Source: Mycobacterium intermedium (GTDB taxonomy: Bacteria > Actinomycetota > Actinomycetes > Mycobacteriales > Mycobacteriaceae). From it: DNA of 33,014 nt. Location: the NCBI RefSeq assembly GCF_002086275.1, contig NZ_MVHT01000080.1:1-33014 (forward strand), in the 5' to 3' direction. A model generated the notes under the pieces. The model was not told the DNA's origin. It searched no databases and saw only the letters and a program-made list of their open reading frames with translations. Below, piece after piece: positions 16,598-24,324 of the stretch; the stretch's first letter is position 1; each line of letters opens with the position of its first letter. A program made the translations under genes and the position numbers.

Positions 16598-16792
16598 ATG
16601 GCCGCTGTGTGCGATATCTGCGGGAAAGGCCCCGGCTTCGGTAAGTCGGTGTCGCACTCCCACCGCCGCACCAGCCGCCGGTGGAACCCCAACGTCCAGA
16701 CCGTGCACGCCGTGACCCGTCCCGGCGGCAACAAGCAGCGCCTCAACGTCTGCACGTCCTGCATCAAGGCGGGCAAGGTCAGCCGCGGCTAG
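16598..16792 (+). CDS. rpmB: 50S ribosomal protein L28, zinc-ribbon (C+) form
   Basis: A 64-residue L28 with the typical MAAVCDICGKGPGFGKSVSH start, SHRRTSRRWNPNVQ and LNVCTSCIKAGKV. Two CxxC pairs (CDIC, CTSC) form the zinc-binding knuckle of the C+ type; mycobacteria usually carry a zinc-independent C- paralogue elsewhere, used under zinc limitation. ATG 16598 is preceded by GAGGAG at suitable spacing, and an open frame extending to 16472 is only upstream DNA. It is divergent from the FakA-like gene, as in other actinobacteria. Confidence 0.97.
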   Translation: MAAVCDICGKGPGFGKSVSHSHRRTSRRWNPNVQTVHAVTRPGGNKQRLNVCTSCIKAGKVSRG

Positions 16793-16855
16793 TAGCCGCG
16801 CCATGTGCCGTCGACATTGCCGCCACGGTTGCGGTTCGGCGCGCGCCCACAGCCA

Positions 16856-17761
16856 TCACGGCAATTTCGGTGATGCCGCCAACGCGGTACCGGTTTCCGC
16901 TTCGGCGAAGGCCACCAGCTGGGCCGCGGTGTCGTAGTCGCCGGCCACCACCGATCGTCCGATGAACACCGGATGGCCGCGCAAGCCACCCCTGCCGCTG
17001 ACGCCGATGTAGCTACCCGGCGGGACGGGTTCGCTGATGCAGAACAAGGTGGGCGCCGCACCCTGATCGATGTCATTACCCAGCCGGCCTGCCAGACCCT
17101 TGGCGACGTTGTGCGCCAAGGACATCACGCGCGAGTCGGAGAGGTGCGACAGATTCGAAGCCACCCAGCCGGGATGCGTGAGTTGGGTGACGATCGGCGA
17201 TCCGGCTTCGCGCAGCCTGCGGTCGAGTTCCAAACCCCACAACATCACCGCGAGTTTGGAAAGCGTGTAAGCGCCCAGCCTCGTCCACTTGTTGCGGCGC
17301 AAATGCATGTCGTCCAGCCGCAGTGTCGCGCCCCGGTGCGCTTCGGAACCGACGTTGATTATCTGCGAGCGCACCCGGGGCAACAACAGATTGGTCAGCG
17401 CAAAGGGCCCGAGAAAGTTGGTGGCAAGCGTCAATTCGAAGCCGTCGACCGTGACGGTTCGCTGATTGATGACTGCACCCGCGTTGTTGATCAGGATGTC
17501 TATCTCACCGTCGAGCAAATCGGGAAACGCGCGCACCGAAGACAAGTCGGCCAGGTCGAGCTTGACCACGGAGGTCGAACCCCCCACCTCAGCCGCGCGT
17601 TGCTCACCGAGTTCGGTGTTGCGCACGGCCATGATCACGTGCGCGCCCGCTTTGGCCAACGCACGGGTGGTACCCAGTCCGACGCCGTTGGTCGCACCGG
17701 TCACGATGATCCGCTTGCCGGTCAGGTCGCCGAGCCGGCTCGGTGTCCAAGGTAACGTCAC
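16856..17761 (-). CDS. Short-chain dehydrogenase/reductase (retinol-dehydrogenase-like)
   Basis: A 301-residue classical SDR with the dinucleotide motif TGATNGVG (21-28), NNAG (92-95), the Asn115 of the active-site tetrad, Ser139 in INVGSEAHRG, and Tyr165-x3-Lys169 in YTLSK. The substrate is unknown; the closest broad type is the actinobacterial retinol-dehydrogenase/oxidoreductase-like group. GTG 17761 (VTLPWTPSRLGD) is chosen as start because the frame extending to 18241 runs antisense through the next gene. It is divergent from the SnoaL/LinA-like gene with 48 bases between starts, which suggests joint regulation. I do not recall this gene here in M. tuberculosis. Confidence 0.9.
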   Translation of the reverse strand: MTLPWTPSRLGDLTGKRIIVTGATNGVGLGTTRALAKAGAHVIMAVRNTELGEQRAAEVGGSTSVVKLDLADLSSVRAFPDLLDGEIDILINNAGAVINQRTVTVDGFELTLATNFLGPFALTNLLLPRVRSQIINVGSEAHRGATLRLDDMHLRRNKWTRLGAYTLSKLAVMLWGLELDRRLREAGSPIVTQLTHPGWVASNLSHLSDSRVMSLAHNVAKGLAGRLGNDIDQGAAPTLFCISEPVPPGSYIGVSGRGGLRGHPVFIGRSVVAGDYDTAAQLVAFAEAETGTALAASPKLP

Positions 17762-17809
17762 GCGATCAGAGTAATCGGCCGCGCCGGTTTCACGGACAGG
17801 TGATTTGAG

Positions 17810-18265
17810 ATGACCGACAGCGCAATTGCGATCACCAACTTGATATATAGGTACGCCGAACTCATCGACGGCGGCGACTTGGACGGGGTGGGAAAGCTTT
17901 TCGAACACGGCCACATCTACGCTGTGGAGAACGGTCCACCCGAGACCGTTTTCGCCGGCCACGCCGCGGTGCGGGGCATGTACGAAGCGCTGGTCCGCAT
18001 CTACGACGACGGCACGCCGAAGACCAAACACCACACCACCAATGTGCAACTCGACATCGACGACGATCGTGAAACCGCACGCGCGACGTCTTATTACAGC
18101 GTCACGCAGGCCACGCCCGAACTGCCGTTGCAGATCATCGTGACCGGACACTACAAGGACACATTCCGGCGGATCGACGGCGTCTGGCGGTTCGACAGCC
18201 GCACCATGTTCATCGACCAGATCGGCGACCTGAGCCACCACCTGAAGATCGACCCAGGTGCGTGA
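17810..18265 (+). CDS. SnoaL/LinA-like NTF2-fold protein
   Basis: A 151-residue single-domain protein of the nuclear-transport-factor-2 superfamily. It begins with a helix TNLIYRYAELIDGGDLDGV, and a second region THHTTN-like (Lys-His74-His75-Thr-Thr-Asn) aligns with the active-site histidine of LinA-type dehydrochlorinases. Asp20 or Asp23 with His74 would make the catalytic dyad. The C-terminal GHYKDTFRRIDGVWRFDSR matches the family's last strands. Members act as cyclases, isomerases, dehydratases or dehydrochlorinases, so the substrate cannot be assigned. The ATG at 17810 follows AGGTGA. It sits between an SDR (divergent) and a nitroreductase (convergent, 15-base gap). Confidence 0.88.
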   Translation: MTDSAIAITNLIYRYAELIDGGDLDGVGKLFEHGHIYAVENGPPETVFAGHAAVRGMYEALVRIYDDGTPKTKHHTTNVQLDIDDDRETARATSYYSVTQATPELPLQIIVTGHYKDTFRRIDGVWRFDSRTMFIDQIGDLSHHLKIDPGA

Positions 18266-18280
18266 CGCTCTTACTCGCCC

Positions 18281-18931
18281 TTACTCGTCGAGAAACGTTG
18301 CGTGCTTGTCGATTGCATCGCGACCGATGCGCAAACTGTTGGCGGAAAAGGCCGGGTCCGGGTGGCCGATCGCCAGACCGCACAAGATATTCATCTCGGC
18401 ACCGATCCCCAGTTGCTCCCGGATGATCTCGGGATAACCGGCGATCGAAACCTGAACGCACGTCCCCAGACCGCGGGCCGTCAAAGCCAACACCAGCGTC
18501 TGCAAGAACATCCCGACGCCCATGGCGTCGACCAGGCCGAAATCTTCGCGCATGGACACCACGGCGCCCACGGGCGCGCGAAAGAATTCCCAATTGCGCA
18601 GCACCGCGATACGCCGGGCCTCAGTGTCTTCCCGGGCGATGCCCATCGAGCCGTATACCTGGGCGCCCAGCTCACGTCGCAGATGAGCGAAAGCGGCTGG
18701 CAGTTCGGGGACTTTCGGCGGCTCGGAGCGGGCCTTGCTCAGCAGAGCCGCAACGAGCCGGTCGCGGGCTGCGCCCGAGACGAACACCACGTGCCACGGC
18801 TGGACGTTGGAGTTCGACGGCGCGCGCACGGCAAGATCCAGCGCCTCCTCGAGCAGCTGCCGCGGTACCGGGTCCGGCAGAAACATGCGCGACGAGCGCC
18901 GCTCGCGGATCGTCTTGTCGAGGTCGTACAT
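18281..18931 (-). CDS. Nitroreductase family protein (FMN-dependent oxidoreductase)
   Basis: A 216-residue nitroreductase-fold flavoprotein. The N-terminal TIRERRSSRMFLPDPV (8-23) contains the Arg-Arg-Ser FMN phosphate-binding motif, RAPSNSNVQPWHVVFV (36-51) is the usual second FMN segment, and the C-terminal half has RGLGTCVQ and LAIGHPDP. The family reduces nitro groups, quinones or enones with NAD(P)H; the true substrate is unknown. The ATG at 18931 has AAGGGG upstream. It lies 18 bases downstream of ung in the same direction and may be co-transcribed with it, though functionally it belongs with the SDR and SnoaL-like genes. Confidence 0.92.
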   Translation of the reverse strand: MYDLDKTIRERRSSRMFLPDPVPRQLLEEALDLAVRAPSNSNVQPWHVVFVSGAARDRLVAALLSKARSEPPKVPELPAAFAHLRRELGAQVYGSMGIAREDTEARRIAVLRNWEFFRAPVGAVVSMREDFGLVDAMGVGMFLQTLVLALTARGLGTCVQVSIAGYPEIIREQLGIGAEMNILCGLAIGHPDPAFSANSLRIGRDAIDKHATFLDE

Positions 18932-18949
18932 TTGGCGCCCCTTTCGGGG

Positions 18950-19633
18950 TCAGGGCAGTCGCCAGTCGATCGGTTCGGCACCCATGCCGGCGAGCAGGTC
19001 GTTGGCGCGACTGAACGGTCGTGAACCGAAGAACCCGCGAGACGCCGACAACGGAGACGGGTGGGGCGACTCGATGCAGACACAGTCGCCGGCGGCCAGG
19101 ATGGGCTTGAGCGTCGACGCGTCGCGGCCCCAAAGGATCGCGACCAGCGGCTGTTTGCGCGCAACCAACGCCCTGATCGCGCACTCGGTAACGGCTTCCC
19201 AGCCCTTGCCGCGGTGGGAGGCCGGGTTGTTGGGACGCACGGTGAGCACTCTGTTCAACAACATCACTCCGCGCTGCGCCCACGGTGACAGGTCGCCGCA
19301 GGACGGTGGCGGATGGCCCAGGTCGGTGGTGTATTCGTCGAAGATGTTGGCCAGGCTGCGGGGCAGCGGACGCACGTGGGGAGCCACCGAAAAGCTCAGC
19401 CCCACCGCGTGTCCGGGCGTCGGGTAGGGATCCTGGCCCACGATCAGCACCCGCACCTGGTCGAATGGGAACGTGAACGCGCGCAACACGTTTGGGCCGG
19501 CTGGAAGGTATCCGCGGCCCGCTGCGATCTCCGACCGCAGAAATTGGCCCAGTTGCGCCACCTGGCCGGTCACCGGTTCCAGCGCGGTCGCCCACCCGGG
19601 GTCGACGAGTTCGCTGAGGGGGCGTGCGGTCAC
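18950..19633 (-). CDS. ung: Uracil-DNA glycosylase
   Basis: Ung removes uracil from DNA to start base-excision repair. The 227-residue family-1 enzyme has the catalytic GQDPYPTPGHAVGLSF (66-81, Asp68), the NRVLTVR segment and the minor-groove loop HPSPLSASRGFFG starting at His191. The start is GTG at 19633. It follows thiL by 21 bases on the same strand. Length and motifs are normal. Confidence 0.97.
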   Translation of the reverse strand: MTARPLSELVDPGWATALEPVTGQVAQLGQFLRSEIAAGRGYLPAGPNVLRAFTFPFDQVRVLIVGQDPYPTPGHAVGLSFSVAPHVRPLPRSLANIFDEYTTDLGHPPPSCGDLSPWAQRGVMLLNRVLTVRPNNPASHRGKGWEAVTECAIRALVARKQPLVAILWGRDASTLKPILAAGDCVCIESPHPSPLSASRGFFGSRPFSRANDLLAGMGAEPIDWRLP

Positions 19634-19654
19634 TGCGCCACCCTAACGTCCCGG

Positions 19655-20623
19655 TCATTGCGCAAACGACTGCCAGCCCGCATAACCCGTCCATTCCTCG
19701 CCGTCGATCAACACCCGTGCCGGCCCGTCAGTCACCCTTCCGATCACTCGCCAACCGGGCGGCACCGCGTCGGGAAAGCAGGCCACGAGCGCATGGTCTT
19801 CGCCCCCGCCCAGCACCCACGACAACGGGTCGGCCCCCACCGCGGCGGCCGCCGCAGCCAACGCGTCACGGTCTGTGGCCAACGCCGCGGTGGACACCTC
19901 GATCCCGACACCCGAGGCTTGCGCAACGTGCCGCAGGTCCGCGACCAAGCCGTCGGAGATGTCGATCATCGCTTGGGCGCCCGCGGCTGCGGCCGCCGCA
20001 CCCTGCCCATAGGGAGGTGCTGGCACCAGATGGCGACGCCGCAGCTCGTCGAAGCCTTCAATTCCGTTGTGCCACAACTCATAACCTGCCCCGGACCGAC
20101 CCAACTCACCGGTGACGGCGAGCACTGACCCGCTCCGGGCCCCGGAACGTAGCACCGGCGCACGGCCGTCCAGGTCGCCCAACACGGTCACCGAAACCAC
20201 CCACTGTGGACAGTGGACCATGTCACCGCCCACGATGCCCGCACCGATCCGGCCGGCCTCGTGCCACAACCCGTCTGCCAACGAAGCCGCCCACCCGGCC
20301 AAGGTTTTAGCCGGTGCGCCGAACCCGACGACGAACGACACCGGCCGTGCGCCCATCGCCTCGATGTCGGCCGCGTTCTGCGCGATCGCTTTGCGGCCGA
20401 CGTCGTGCGGCGTCGACCAGTCCAGCCGAAAGTGCCGATCCTGCACCAGCATGTCGGTGGAAATCACCGTGCGGCCACCGCCGATGGATACCACCGCCGC
20501 GTCATCGCCGGGTCCGAGTTCGACCGCGGCGGGCTGACGGCGCCCCCGCACCAACCGGTCGATGACGGCGAATTCCCCCAGCTGTTCCAGCGTCGGAGAA
20601 TCCGCTGGAGTGTCGTCGCGCAC
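19655..20623 (-). CDS. thiL: Thiamine-monophosphate kinase
   Basis: ThiL phosphorylates thiamine monophosphate to thiamine pyrophosphate, the last step of cofactor synthesis. The 322-residue protein has GPGDDAAVV (37-45) with the paired Mg-binding aspartates, STDMLVQDRHF, the ALA/AMGA region and IDISDGLVADL typical of the PurM/ThiL fold. GTG 20623 is supported by GGAGG about 5 bases upstream; the frame continues to 20824 only as antisense of the next gene. From memory an insertion sequence lies between thiL and the following gene in M. tuberculosis; none is present here, only 102 bases. Confidence 0.95.
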   Translation of the reverse strand: MRDDTPADSPTLEQLGEFAVIDRLVRGRRQPAAVELGPGDDAAVVSIGGGRTVISTDMLVQDRHFRLDWSTPHDVGRKAIAQNAADIEAMGARPVSFVVGFGAPAKTLAGWAASLADGLWHEAGRIGAGIVGGDMVHCPQWVVSVTVLGDLDGRAPVLRSGARSGSVLAVTGELGRSGAGYELWHNGIEGFDELRRRHLVPAPPYGQGAAAAAAGAQAMIDISDGLVADLRHVAQASGVGIEVSTAALATDRDALAAAAAAVGADPLSWVLGGGEDHALVACFPDAVPPGWRVIGRVTDGPARVLIDGEEWTGYAGWQSFAQ

Positions 20624-20725
20624 GCCACCTCCTTCGGCGCTCTCCAGGTCGCGAACGTTAAGTTGAGTCCCTGGCCCGGCGCTGTGTTTGCGAGCCAGCC
20701 AGTTTATGAGCCTAGGAGGTGGCAG

Positions 20726-21256
20726 GTGCCCGACCCCGACGGGCCGCCACGTGCCCTCATCATCGCGGCGATAGCGCTGGCTGTGACGGCTTTGGGTGTG
20801 ATCCTGGCCATTGCGACCCGGCACGAACCGGCGAAACCCGTTGAGCTTCCGGCCGTGGCCGCCCCGGATGCCGGCGCCCCGGCGTGCCAGGCGCTATTGG
20901 CCGCGCTGCCGCGGCAACTCGGGGATTACCAGCGCACGACGGTTGCGCAGCCCGCACCCGAAGGCGCCGCGGCGTGGCGCGGCGGGCGCAGCGAACCGGT
21001 GATCCTGCGCTGCGGACTCGAACGTCCGGCCGACTTCGTCATCGGCTCCCCCATCCAAGTCGTCGACCGCGTGCAGTGGTTTCAGACGGCGGCCGGGTCC
21101 GGTGAAAAGCAATTCACTTGGTACGCCGTGGATCGTCCGGTCTACGTGGCGCTGACGCTGCCGGCGGAATCAGGACCCACGCCGATCCAAGAAGTGTCGG
21201 AGACGATTGACCGGACCATGGCCGCAGTGCCCCTCCGCCCGGGTCCGCCCCGTTAG
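20726..21256 (+). CDS. DUF3515-type membrane-anchored protein
   Basis: A 176-residue actinobacterial protein with an N-terminal membrane segment (about residues 10-31, ALIIAAIALAVTALGVILA) and an extracytoplasmic domain with CQALLAALPRQLGDYQR and RCGLERPADF, typical of the DUF3515 family. Cys52 and Cys94 could pair. The function is unknown. GTG 20726 has a textbook AGGAGG at 20714-20719. It is divergent from thiL and convergent with ddl, leaving only 8 bases to the ddl stop, the order known for Rv2980 in M. tuberculosis. Confidence 0.9.
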   Translation: MPDPDGPPRALIIAAIALAVTALGVILAIATRHEPAKPVELPAVAAPDAGAPACQALLAALPRQLGDYQRTTVAQPAPEGAAAWRGGRSEPVILRCGLERPADFVIGSPIQVVDRVQWFQTAAGSGEKQFTWYAVDRPVYVALTLPAESGPTPIQEVSETIDRTMAAVPLRPGPPR

Positions 21257-21264
21257 CCCCGCAG

Positions 21265-22398
21265 TTATCGCAGGCCAACGCCCCGCGCCAACGCGGTGTC
21301 CACCATGGTCGCCAGCAGGGTGGGATAGTCGACGCCGCTGGCCGCCCACATCCGCGGATACATCGAGATCGTGGTGAAGCCCGGCATGGTGTTGATCTCG
21401 TTGATCACCGGGCCGTTGTCGGTGAGGAAGAAGTCCACCCGGGCCAGCCCCTGGCAGTCGATGGCGGTGAAGGCCCGGATCGCCAACTGCCGTAGCGCGT
21501 CGGCGACTTCGTCGTCGACTTTGGCAGGAACGTCCAATTCGGCTGCGTCGTCGAGGTATTTGGTCTCGAAGTCGTAGAAGGAATCCTCACGGCCGCGTAC
21601 CCCGGCCACCCTGATCTCGCCCAGGGTGCTGGCTTCCACTGTGCCGTCGGGCATTTCGAGCACACCGCATTCCAGCTCACGGCCGTTGATCGCCGACTCG
21701 ACGATCACCTTGGGGTCATGGCGACGGGCCTCGGCGATCGCGGCGGGCAAGTCGTCCCAGCTCGTCACGCGGCTCACGCCGATCGACGAGCCGCCCCTGG
21801 CCGGTTTGACGAAGACCGGCAACCCAAGCCGCTCGCGTTCCTCGGGATCAAGGGATGCCCGCGTCGGTCGCAACACGGCGTGCGCACCCACCGGCAGCCC
21901 CTCGGCGATGAGCAACTTCTTGGTGAACTCCTTGTCCATGCCGGTGGCGCTGGCCAGCACGCCCGCACCCACGTAGGGCAGACCCGCGAGTTCAAGCAGG
22001 CCCTGAACGGTGCCGTCCTCGCCGTAGGGCCCGTGCAGCACCGGAAACACCACGTCGACCGAGGCCAGGACTTCTCGCGCGTCGGGACCCGTCGAGCGCT
22101 GCAGCGACACCAGTTGGCCGCTGCGCTGGGGATCAGCCGGCAGCGCGAGTTCGGTGCCCGATTCGGCGCTTACCTCCGGCAATTGCCGGTTGGTGATGGC
22201 CAGCGCATCGGGGTTTCCGTCGGTGAGCACCCACGAGCCTTCCCGGGTGATGCCGATGGCCAGTACGTCGAACCGGCGCGGATCCAGATTGCGCAGGATG
22301 CTGCCCGCCGACACGCAGGAGATGGCGTGCTCGTTGCTGCGTCCGCCGAACACGACGGCCACGCGCACGCGCCCATCACCGGACTGGCTGGCATTCAC
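21265..22398 (-). CDS. ddl: D-alanine--D-alanine ligase
   Basis: Ddl joins two D-alanines with ATP for peptidoglycan precursors and is a D-cycloserine target. The 377-residue ATP-grasp protein has VAVVFGGRSNEHAIS (13-27), the HGPYGEDGTVQG loop, KPARGGSSIGVSRV, and the metal/substrate end DFFLTDNGPVINEINTMPGFT. Length is normal for mycobacteria. The start is GTG at 22398, with only a weak Shine-Dalgarno. It follows gpsA on the same strand after 78 bases. Confidence 0.97.
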   Translation of the reverse strand: MNASQSGDGRVRVAVVFGGRSNEHAISCVSAGSILRNLDPRRFDVLAIGITREGSWVLTDGNPDALAITNRQLPEVSAESGTELALPADPQRSGQLVSLQRSTGPDAREVLASVDVVFPVLHGPYGEDGTVQGLLELAGLPYVGAGVLASATGMDKEFTKKLLIAEGLPVGAHAVLRPTRASLDPEERERLGLPVFVKPARGGSSIGVSRVTSWDDLPAAIAEARRHDPKVIVESAINGRELECGVLEMPDGTVEASTLGEIRVAGVRGREDSFYDFETKYLDDAAELDVPAKVDDEVADALRQLAIRAFTAIDCQGLARVDFFLTDNGPVINEINTMPGFTTISMYPRMWAASGVDYPTLLATMVDTALARGVGLR

Positions 22399-22476
22399 AA
22401 CCTGGAGAGGCTACCGGGTGGGGCGCCGGGAGGTCGGGCCTGGCGGTCCGAGCTGCGGTTTTGCGCGGTCATGGGA

Positions 22477-23484
22477 TCATTCGGGCTTCGTGCTGCGACC
22501 GAGGAGCAACGCTATCGCCTCGTTCACCGACAGTCCCTTGTGACAGACCCGGTGTACGGCGTCGGTGAGTGGCATTTCGACGTCGTAACTGGACGCCAGC
22601 GCCAGCACCGACTGACACGACGTCACGCCCTCGACGACGTAGCCGTCCTTGCGTTCCATCGCGGACTGCATGGTCTCCCCCCGGCCCAACAATTCGCCGA
22701 ACGAGCGGTTGCGCGAATGCGGCGACGTGCAGGTGGCCACCAGATCGCCCACCCCGGCCAGGCCAGCCAGCGTCGTGCCCTTGGCCCCGAGAGCCAGTCC
22801 CAGCCGCATGATCTCGGCCAGGCCGCGGGTGATTATCGCCGCGGCGGTGTTTTCACCCAGTCCGACCCCGGCGGCCATCCCGCACGCGAGCGCGATGACG
22901 TTCTTGCAGGCCCCGCCGATCTCGGTGCCGACGACGTCGGAGTTCGTGTACGGCCGGAGGTAGCCGCTGTTCAGGAAGCGCTGCAACGCGACCGCGCGAC
23001 CGGAGTCGCTGCAGGCGATGACGGTGGCCGCGGGCTGCCCCTCGGCGATCTCGCTGGCCAGGTTGGGCCCTGAGATCACGGCGACCTGTCCCGCGTCCAC
23101 GCCGGTCACCGAGATGATCACCTGGCTCATCCGCATCAGGGTGTCCAGTTCGATCCCCTTGGCCAGGCTGACCAGCGTCGCGCCCTCGGTCAACAGCGGC
23201 GCCCAGCGCTCGAGATTGCTCCGCATCGTCTGCGCCGGCACACCCAGCAGCACCGTCGTCACACCGCTCAGCGCTTCTTCCGGGTCGGACGTGGCGCGGA
23301 CGCCGGGCGGCAGCAACATCTGCGGGAGATAGTCGGGGTTGCGGCTGGTCTTGTTGATCTGCTCGGCGACTTCCGCCCGTCGCGCCCATAGCGTGACCTG
23401 TTGCCCGGCGTCGGCGAGCACCTTTGCGAGCACCGTGCCCCATGCGCCGGCGCCCATCACTGCAATAGTTTCCGAGCCGGCCAT
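22477..23484 (-). CDS. gpsA: Glycerol-3-phosphate dehydrogenase [NAD(P)+]
   Basis: GpsA reduces dihydroxyacetone phosphate to sn-glycerol-3-phosphate for phospholipid synthesis. The 335-residue protein starts MAGSETIAVMGAGAWGTVLA, with the nucleotide-binding GAGAWG at 11-16, then LVSLAKGIE, ISGPNLASEI, GGACKNVIALACGMAAG (catalytic lysine) and GLAGVGDLVATCTS. ATG 23484 is chosen because it gives the normal N-terminus, with an AAGGGA upstream; the frame to 23568 would add a non-conserved extension. It is divergent from fbiD by 111 bases. Confidence 0.97.
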   Translation of the reverse strand: MAGSETIAVMGAGAWGTVLAKVLADAGQQVTLWARRAEVAEQINKTSRNPDYLPQMLLPPGVRATSDPEEALSGVTTVLLGVPAQTMRSNLERWAPLLTEGATLVSLAKGIELDTLMRMSQVIISVTGVDAGQVAVISGPNLASEIAEGQPAATVIACSDSGRAVALQRFLNSGYLRPYTNSDVVGTEIGGACKNVIALACGMAAGVGLGENTAAAIITRGLAEIMRLGLALGAKGTTLAGLAGVGDLVATCTSPHSRNRSFGELLGRGETMQSAMERKDGYVVEGVTSCQSVLALASSYDVEMPLTDAVHRVCHKGLSVNEAIALLLGRSTKPE

Positions 23485-23595
23485 CCACCACTTCCCTTCG
23501 CACGGCAGCCGCTGACACCATTCCAGCGCCCAGTCGTTCATCACGCTAGCGCGGCGCCTCACCGGCACCGTCGCGCTAGGGTGGCGCTCGTGGGC

Positions 23596-24246
23596 GTGAG
23601 CGGCACCCGGGCCGAGGGTAAGGGTGATGTGGGGTTGATCATCGCCGTGAAGCGGTTAACCGCCGCCAAGACCAGACTGGCACCGGTGTTCTCGGCGCAA
23701 ACCCGGGAGAGCGTGGTGCTGGCGATGCTGATGGACACCCTGGCCGCGGCGGCGCGCGTACCTGCACTGCAATCGATCACCGTCATCACCCCCGACGATG
23801 CGGCGGCGGCCGCAGCCACCGAGCTCGGCGCCAACGTGCTGGCCGACCCGACGCCGGAAGGCGACCCGGATCCGTTGAACAACGCGATTGGCGCGGCCGA
23901 GCGCGCCCTTGCCGAGGCCTCTCCCAATATCGTTGTTCTGCAAGGAGATTTGCCCGCGCTACAGACACAGGAACTCGCCGAAGCCATCGCCGCCGCGCGT
24001 CACCACCAGCGAAGTTTCGTCGCTGACCGGCTGGGAACCGGCACGTCGGTGCTGTGCGCTTTCGGCGCCAAGCTGGATCCGCAGTTCGGCGCGGATTCGG
24101 CCGCGCGGCACCGGCGTTCGGGTGCTATCGAGCTGACCGGCGCGTGGCCCGGACTGCGGTGCGATGTCGACACTCCGGCCGACCTCGCCGCCGCGCGCCG
24201 CCTCGGCGTGGGCCCCGCGACCGCACGCGCTCTGTCGCATCGTTAG
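23596..24246 (+). CDS. fbiD: Phosphoenolpyruvate guanylyltransferase FbiD
   Basis: FbiD (CofC family) activates phosphoenolpyruvate with GTP to start assembly of the coenzyme F420 tail in mycobacteria. The 216-residue protein has LIIAVKRLTAAKTRLAP (nucleotide-binding start), TVITPDDAAAA, VLQGDLPALQTQEL and LCDVDTPADL-like LRCDVDTPADL at the end. The start is uncertain among GTG 23581, 23590 and 23596; I chose 23596 because it gives VSGTRAEGKGDVG, close to the homologue's N-terminus. It is the first of a plus-strand run with ppk and mutT1. F420 is used by many mycobacterial oxidoreductases. Confidence 0.93.
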   Translation: MSGTRAEGKGDVGLIIAVKRLTAAKTRLAPVFSAQTRESVVLAMLMDTLAAAARVPALQSITVITPDDAAAAAATELGANVLADPTPEGDPDPLNNAIGAAERALAEASPNIVVLQGDLPALQTQELAEAIAAARHHQRSFVADRLGTGTSVLCAFGAKLDPQFGADSAARHRRSGAIELTGAWPGLRCDVDTPADLAAARRLGVGPATARALSHR

Positions 24247-24324
24247 CGCGGCCGGCGGGTTGAATCTCGCCGACGGCGTACCGATGACCCATCGATGTCG
24301 GCACGAAGCTGGCAGCACCACCCC

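Noticed and set aside
17762..18241. N-terminal extension of the short-chain dehydrogenase
   Set aside because: The extra 160 residues are the antisense of the SnoaL/LinA-like gene and have no SDR similarity.
21718..23073. 451-codon plus-strand open frame
   Set aside because: Runs antisense across both ddl and gpsA, two certain genes.
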